A DNA stretch of 49,633 bases, taken from positions 1 through 49,633 of IMG/VR virus record IMGVR_UViG_3300042890_000425. One strand, given 5' to 3'. The stretch comes from a virus. Every line of letters starts with the position of its first letter. Position 1 is the first letter of the stretch. The position numbers and the translations under genes are program-made. Positions 8,745 through 17,700 of this stretch are shown piece by piece. The notes beneath the pieces were generated by a model. The model did no database searches, was not told where the DNA came from, and saw only the letters and a program-made list of their open reading frames with translations.

Positions 8745-11700
8745 TAACAGATTGCTTTTAAAAGTTTACCAATTTCTTTAGGTGTATACCCAATCTTCTC
8801 CAATAGTTGTGCGTTTATATCTGATATTGGATATTCGTTACCATCTTTCAGCTTTAAGTTCCCAGATGGTGTAGTCACCTTAGTATCTTGTAAAGGTACA
8901 ACAACTTCCTCAGCGCCAAAGAACTTTATCAATTCAGCATCAGGAATTTCGTTATCCACTTTTATAGTGCCGTTGTTCAGAACAGAAGGTTTGCTCTCTA
9001 GATAGTATTCAGAAACAAGCTGACCATCACCATACAGGTTTACCAGTTTGTATACATGGTCACCTTTAAATGTTACAAGAGGTTCACCGTTAGCGTATTT
9101 CACCTTTTGATAACCAAACACATCCTTCAGAGACAAATCACCTTGGGCTTTTTGTCTAGCAAACATTGCACGGGTTACAGTTTGACCAGTTACCATGTCA
9201 ATCATCTCACCAGTTTTCTTGTCCGTTACAACACGAGGTACCTTTACAAAGTCATACTTCACTTCAGCAGAATTGTATATCTCACTGAGTAACAACACTT
9301 TACGATCTGAAGATTGTATACCAAAGTATTCTATGTTAGGAAACAGAGGTGAATAGTATTGATATATCTCATTACCAGAAGGATCTTCTCCTAAAGGTGT
9401 TTCAGAAGCTGCAAAGAATTTAGGCTGTGCAAAAGGTACAATTGTATTGTCCTTCCAGTTATTTCTGTAGAACGCTCCTTTGGTAAAGTTCTTCACCTCT
9501 TCTGTAGATGTGAGAGAATCAATTACAGGTTTAATCATTGGAGACAAATCCTCTACAGGTATAATATTTCTAATAGATATAGCTGTTTGATATGTACCCT
9601 GAAGCAGAGACAGTTTAACAAGACCGTTGTACAACTCTGGTTCTACCAGTTTCAACTCTCTCATCATGTCTGTATACATGTCTGTATCAAAAGCATCCTT
9701 CAGATTAGCTCTAAGCCTTATGCTTTTAGCTCCTCCAGTTCTATCAGAACTTACCACCTGTAGCTCATTAAGAAGTTTCATCTCAGGACGTCTTTTCTTA
9801 GCTTGAGCCAATTGGTCTGCTACAGAACTGTTTGACACAACAAGAGCTTCTATCTCTGTGTTCAAAGAACTCTGTGTCTGCACAATATAGTCAATGAACG
9901 ATGTCTTAGCTTTGCTAGCCACCTTGTTAAAGTCTTCTGCACTAAGGAACTCGTTCTCTAGGAATGGTTTAATAACATCGTTTGTGATGATAGTAAAGTC
10001 ATCCTTCTCAGTTTTGATAATCTCTCCCAAGGATGACATAGCGCTGTCAATAAACTTAGCCTGGTTTCCTATAAAGGAAGAGTCTAACACCTTATCTACA
10101 GATGAGAAAATGTTTTTGTCTCTAGCTGTTGCTGTTCTGGTTTGTTTCCTACTAAACTCATCACCACTCCTAAATTTAGTAGTGTCATAGTTGGAAGCCT
10201 GTGTAAGCTTAAAGCTATACTCAGCCATTTTAGCATACTTCAGGAACTCAGTGAATATTGCTTGTTGAGTAGCATTGTCCTCATTATTGAACTGCTTATC
10301 GTAATACTTGCTGATGTTCTCTTTTAGTGTACTAGGATCAAATGTTGCATCTTTTACAGATGTTGGGAACATGCTTCTGATGTATTCACCATCCTTTTTA
10401 CCAAACAATCCTTTCTTACCAATGCTATCTAGGTAGCTTAGGTATTCTCTGATGATAGGTTGGTTAAGGAACCATATGGTGTTTTCACCAACGCCTATTC
10501 TCTCAAGGAACATGAATGTGCCTACAACAGAATTAGAACCAATGATCTTCATGATGTAAGGATCTTTGGCTACATCCACAAATGATGTGGCATATCCAGA
10601 GAGCCTATCAGATATGTACTGTGTACCATCTTCAGTCATCTTACCAGAGATAGATATGTACTCATTACCATCAACAACCACCTTGTTGTGAGGAAGCAGC
10701 ACCTTACCATCTCCAAGTATCTTCTTGTCAAAATCAGGCAATCCTTCAATTCTAGCAGGGTCAACATACACCTCAGCCTTCTGTGTAAGAGACTGACCTG
10801 TAATGTTTACAGCAGAAATACCCACCCACTTCTTAGCAGTGACAAATGCATTTCTAAGAGGAGTCATGTAGTTGCGGTTGAGCAATCTACCTGGTATGGT
10901 GGTTTCATCTTCTTTTCTAAGAGTATCAAGCTCTGTAGCTAGATCAGAAAGACCAGCATCGTTTACAGGAGCAATTAGACGACTAAAGTTTTCAGGGAGG
11001 GTGATCATTTCCTCAAGAGCATTGTAATACTCGTTCTCTAAAGAGCGCTTGTACATATCATTTACAAACCTGTTTTTCAACTTAGCTTGTAAGTTAGCGT
11101 CTCCCAGTCTTTCAAGTTCTTGCATCACCTTGTTCTCAAACTCTGAGGAGTCTTTCACATCCTCTAGAAGAACATCAAGAAGGTTTGCGTATTTGTCTAA
11201 TAAGTTATTTGAATCCTCTAGTCCAAGGGAAAGAATTTGCACAGCTTCAAGAAGTTCAGCTTTGTTCACCTTCTGCTTGTCAAGTGCAGCATCAAACACC
11301 TTACCAAAGAACTCTTTTGTACTTTCTTCAGACCCTTGGTATTTAACCAGTTTAATATCACCATTCTTGTCTATGTATGTAGACTTGAGATAGGTGTTCA
11401 TTTTATCTATATCAAAGTCAGATCCAGCTTTTGCTGTCACTTCAGAAGGAACCACTATAGTGTCACCCATAGATTGTGGCAAGAACCCTTTCACTCTAAA
11501 CACCTCAATAGAGGACATAGACTGTGTAGGAATACGGAAGCCAACACCGCTGAGGATAGACTTACCCTCTGGACTAGTGTTTAGGTATTTAAGAATAGCC
11601 TCGTCGTTAGGGAACTTCTTCTTATTGAACTTACCTCTAAACCAATGAGGAAGCAACACTTCCATATAAGGATCTTCCTTAGTGTAGAACTTCAGCTCTG

Positions 11701-14700
11701 GGTTTGGTTTGCCAGACTTTCTATTTTGTTTCTCCCATCCTGTTACAGGAACCTGCACCTTAGGAGCACCGTTCATCTTAGGACTAACAAGAGACTTGTT
11801 AACTATTGAGAACAGAATGTCCTTTATTTGTTTGTAGGCAGGAGAAGCTTCAAAAGGAATAATAAACTGACCGTTCTCATCACGCTTGATTGTGTCTTTA
11901 GCATTCTCAGCCATCTCTCTTCTAAGTAGTTCATACTCAAGAGTTTCCTGAACAGCTGCAGGATCTACAAGACGGAAACCATCACCCAAGTCCTCAATGC
12001 CAAGTTTGTCAAGAAGAGTTTTATAACCGTCCTCATGCAAAGCATTCAAAGCTTTAAGGTTACGTTCGTAAGCCTTCTTAGCTTGTTCTGTACCTTTACC
12101 ATCACTAAACAAATCAAGACTAGAAAGTTTTGTCAACTGAGAACCACGAGTTTGATCCTTAGGGTTCTCATATGCATTCTCCACCTGTATACCATATGCC
12201 TTCCAAGGCACCTTTACAATCTGTTCTTTGGTGAAAGGTTTATCGTTGATGTCTCCATTACTGTTATACAAACTGTACAATTCTGTAGCACCCAGCTTTC
12301 TACCGCTCTCAAACACAGCATACCCAATGTTCTCTTTCCACATTTTGATGTAGAGCTTCTCAAGATTTCTACCCTCAACGTCTTTATAATATAGAGGCAT
12401 TTGAGAGAACTTGTCTAGAACATTGTCAATCTTTGTCTCAGCAGCTTTTACACCAGATACGATAGGTTTGAGAACCTCTGTTACAAATGCAGGCTCAGGT
12501 TTGCTAATTAATTCAGCATCAGCCTTTTGTAATCTATCACTTGTGTATGTGTATTCACCTTTAGCAGCCAGCTTATTTCTTGTATAAGCCATTTGCCATT
12601 GATGCCAAGGTTCTGAAATCTCATCAATCCACTGACCATTCTTCAGCTTCACCTCTCTATAGGTGGTGTCCATGATGAACGAAGCAGCATCTGCTTCATT
12701 GATCTTAGGATAGAGTTCGCTAGACAGGTTGATGTCAGCCAGTGTTATAGTGTTTGTGTAAGACTTATGTAAATGATAACCAGGATCGTTAGGAGTGAGC
12801 TTAACACCACTAGCTGTATTGTAGTCATCATTAAGGAAGCTATTGTACTCAGGACTGTCAAATGTAATCCTACGTGGAGACAAGAAGCTTTTGATACGTT
12901 TGGTCTCATCAAGTTTACCGTTCTTTATAGCAAACTCATATGGGTCACCAAATATAAACTTATGCAACTCTATGTTGTTGATGACATAGTTTGCATTTAC
13001 AAACGTTAAGAGATTCTTAACGTCCTGCTCAGACATATTAAACTTATTAATATCGTTTGCTGTTGCAAACTTATCTTGTAGCCCAGGATAGCTATATTGA
13101 CCTTCCTTAACTTGAGATATCTGATTGTTGTTTATAAGAAGAGTTGTTGTTTCTTCCACTGTATTATTGATGAAGTCAGCTACAGCAGCATTGATGTCAT
13201 CAATGTTTTTATCAATATACTCATTGATCTGGTCCTGTGTAGAACCATTAGCGATCATTTTCTCAATGGCAGTAACGTTCTTTTCCTTTAAGATTTCCTT
13301 AAAGAAGCGAAGTTGTTTTGCCTTGTCTCCAACATTCTTAAGTTTCTCTCTGTTCTCATAATCAAGAGCAAGAGCCACCTCATCCTGCAGATATCCTTTA
13401 AATATACTGTAAATCTTATTCCAAGCCCTTCCGCCAGCTATGTCAACAAATGACATATGGTTACCTAGGTTTATCTTCCATTCTGTAGATCCATCAGCAG
13501 GAACCAGAATATAGTAGTCACCATTCAGGTTCTCATTAATCTCTTGTGTGAAACGATCACCAAGGGTAAGCTTGCTAGTGGTAACACCTTTATCAGTGTC
13601 CACTGTCTTTCTACCCTGGATGTATCCAACCTTGATTGTTTTGTATCTCTGTCCTTCTAGATTGTAGAAGTTGCCACCATCTTTAAGAGTGATGCTGTTT
13701 GTAGAGAATACATCGTTAAGTTCTGGTCTGAGCTGCTTCAGTTCTTCAACTGTCTCAACACTGTTGAACTCATTCTCCATTACAGAAGGAACGTTATTCT
13801 CAGCGTAAGATTGAATGCGTTGGTTCTCAACACCAAAATATGTAGTGTCCTGAGAAGGATTGGTCACTTTGATGTAGAGATTGGCTAGGTCAGACAACTG
13901 AGGATTGATTCCAAGTGTCTTACCTGTAACTGTACCCACCTCAGTGTTCTTCTGTATGTATGTGTATATTCCTCCAACAGCTTTACCAAAATCATCTTTC
14001 TGATTACGATTCAAGGATGTGTATGCACTAAGAGGGAAACTTACACCAAGATCTGCAAGGAAGTTAACCATTGCCTCAGGTTGTTTAGGAACTGCGCCAG
14101 GTAACTTACTCTTGTCCACTTCAAAGTTTTGCTTCTTCCTCTTTATAATAGATGATGGGTCATCAGCCAAAGCCTTCATGTTCTCAAACCACTCACTTTG
14201 TAAAAGTTTGCTGGCAGTGAACTGGTTAGCAGGAGCTGTATATACACTGTTGCCATCAAAGTATTGGATGTCAGCATTAGGTTTCTGCTTGGTAAATGTC
14301 TGGTAGAAATTAATAAATAGTCTCCAGTCCTCTCTACTAGAGAGTTTGAAGTCCATATTATTTAAATCACCACCTATACGTTGGAAGAAACGAACAAATG
14401 TACCATCGCTTTTAGCAAGGTCAACAAGCTTGTTCTTTACCAAATTAACATTGGTTGTATTAGAAACCTTATCCAACAATGTATTGAACACTCTACCAAA
14501 ACTTGCCAGTTTCAATCCCAACACACTTGATGTCTGACGCTCAGGAAGTTTTAGAGATGATTCAGTTTGCTGGTTTGTAGGCTTTACCTCAGGGAGGGTA
14601 GCTGCTACAAGTTTAACTGGGAAAGGAGATGTCTTCTTCCAGTCTGTAGAGAATGGCTCAGGAGCATAGTCTCTGTTAGAAACATTCTCATCATTTATAT

Positions 14701-17700
14701 CCACTGTGTCCTCATCATTAAAGTTGATACCCAGTGTACGAAGCTTTTCTTTTGTTCTGATAACCAACTGGTTGAAACGCTCTTCGCCAAGCTTTTCATA
14801 TTTGTTCTCAGCTTTACTTGCGTAAGCTTCTTTAATCTTGTCAAAGATTTCTTTGCCAGTGATTTTCTTAATATCGTAGAGAGACTTCTTGCTGTCTCCA
14901 AATATATAATTGGCTACACGAGCTGTCATATCCTGAACAAACTCATAAGCTTGAGTTTCTGTAAGTCCAGGGATGCGCATGTATTCAGGAGTGGATGCAG
15001 CAATAGAAGCAGGGAGGATGGCATCTTTAAACTTACCAGCCTCAATAGCCTTGAACAGCTCTTCCTTCATAGAAGGTTTCTGTACAAAGGACTTGAAGAA
15101 CTCTATGATGTCTTTAAAAAATCTAAGCACTCTTTCTCCCAAGCTACGTGCAGGAAGTCTACCCACTCTAAATGCACCAAAGTCATCAGCTATTCTTTCC
15201 TTAGCTTGTTGATCTGTAGCATCAGCATAGTTTATCTTCTTGCCAGAGGCTCTGTCTGTAAACTGACCAGTCTTAGACTTGAACTCATCAAGGATAAGTT
15301 GTCTTTGTTCAGGAGTGAGGAAACCTTTCCATATACCTTCAAACACTTCATGGTATGGAGTGGTGCCAGGAGCACCCTTGTAGAACTTGGCTACATTGTT
15401 CTCAAATACACCCCATGCTTTCTGGTTGTCATATGTGTTAACAATATTGTCTAACACCTCGTATGGAATACCAGGAACCTTTTCTGCAGCCCAAATCTTG
15501 AACAGTTCTATCTGTGCACCTGTAAGCATTTCAGCACCAGCCTCTTTCACTCCCACTCTCATATAGTCATCCTGAGGAGCACCTGTTCCTTCTGGATTAT
15601 AAGTTCCTTCAGCAGGTTTAGCTCCTTCTAAAGCAGCTAGTTCTGCTTCAAGTAATTTTTGAAGCCTGTCAATTTCATTTAAAGTTTCTTCTACAGCAGG
15701 GTTTTCAGGATCTTCAATATCTAATAATTCTTTTTTAGTATAATCGATTCCTTTTATTTCTACAATTATTTCAGGTTTTACTAAATTACCTTTATCATCT
15801 TCAATAACAACGCTCCACGCATCTACTGGACTTTTAAAATTATCCTCTGGATTAAATGCATCTACTATTCTATTTATATCAGCTTTAGCATCTGTAGAAA
15901 CAGGAGCTGCTTCTTTAACTTCAGCAACTGGTTGTAGAGCCTTAAGTTCAATAGCAAGCTTACCTGCTACAAACATTGTAACAAGCTCTATGTCATCTGC
16001 AGAAGCATCAAACTGATTAGCTTCTTTAAGAGCAGGAACCACTGTTTCGTTTACAAGCTTACCGTTCTTAGCAGCATTTATAATAGTGTCGTTTGACAGA
16101 ACATCCACTGATATATCACCCTTGTCATCTATTGTTCCTGTGAAATCAATAGGACCAGTCTTGAAACCTGTAAAGGTGTTCTTTGTCTCACCATCCATTA
16201 CAAAGTCACCAAGAGTTGCTTTACCCTCAGCTACAGCTTCCTTTGTAGCAGCTGCAGGAGCTGGGGCTTGTATCATTGGGAGTTCAAAGTCAATGAGTGT
16301 AGCATACTTCTGCTTGTATGAATAAGGGATGGCCTCTGTAGGTTTAGCTACAGAAGTGACAAGTGGAGTTTGATCAGCACTTCTACCCTTCTTGCTCAAA
16401 AGGTAGGACTGATAGTTAGGCCATTCTTGTTCAACCAGTTTGTCATTTTCTACGCTGTATTCATAGAAAGGTTCATAGAATCTATCTCTAAGTGTAGAGT
16501 TGTTGATTGAATGGAATGCTTCTTTGAGCATGTCCACAATCTCATCTTTCTTATTTACCAGATCTGCAGGAGTGTAATTCTTACCTCCTAATGACACTTC
16601 TCCAGAGGAGGTGTTTATAAAGATTTGGTTTCCAGAAGTGGTGGCAGTCTTTCTCCAGAATAGAACATTCTGAATATATGAAGCCAAGTTTGGATTGAGT
16701 TTCTTTGTTTGCTGAAACTCATCCATCATAGTTTTTATAGCAAGGTAGACAGCGTTGGCTTTCTTATCACCAAGGCGGTTGTTGTTTACAATCTGCAGTG
16801 TGTCACCATATTGCAACACTGTAAGACCATTGTTAAACTTAATGTTCTCACCGTTGTGAACAACGCTACCCTGTGTAACAACTTGTAACAATCCTTCCTG
16901 TGTAGCAATCTTGCTCTCAGGGATGAGGATATCTCCAATCTGGTTTCTTTCATATCTACCATCTACAACATTAAGAACAGGAATTCCTCTAGATATAGAA
17001 AAGCGATATGCTTTTACAGGGAATGCAGGAGATTCAAATATCTCCACTCTCTTAGCTGCCCAGCCTTTAGAAGCAGCTTCAGCATCTGCCATCTCATCAG
17101 CTCTAAACCTAGGCTTGCCAGATCTATCATATAAAGATGGGGTGGGCATGGTTTGGAATATAACTTGTTGAATATCAACAGGTTTACCAATCTCACCAAT
17201 ACGCTCACCGTTCTTATTTACAAAATATGTTTTACCATTCTCTTGTTCTACAAACACTTGTGCTACAAGACCAGTCTCTACGTTTGTAGCATCACTAGAA
17301 TCTTCTGTTCCATAAGATAATGCTGTAAGACCAGACAAACCTAGAGCTGCCTCTTGATTTGGTGTAACAAGAATAGCTGCAAGATTACCTTTGTTCTTAA
17401 AGTTCTTTACATTATTTAAGAACTCTCTAGAGTTTCTAATGTGTACGGGTTCATCAGCACGCTCTGTAGGAGTGGTGCCAGATATGAATAGTTTAAAAGC
17501 AGACTTCAGCTTACCCTGTGTAGCAGCTAATGTTTGAAGTTCTTCAGGAGTGGGAGGAGGAGGTGTGGCTATTGTACCAGACTTAGCTTCAAGCTCAGTC
17601 TGTTGTTTCTCAAGAGCAGCTCTGTTTTTAATAAGCTCTTCTTGTTGCTTTCTTTCCTCTTCCTTACGTTTTACAAACTCTTCTGTTCTTCTATTGAACT

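Noticed and set aside
14567-15454. 295-residue plus-strand frame inside the polymerase gene
   Set aside because: It is antisense to well-supported coding sequence, reads as Cys/Leu/Ser/Phe-rich shadow and lacks a domain or a start context.
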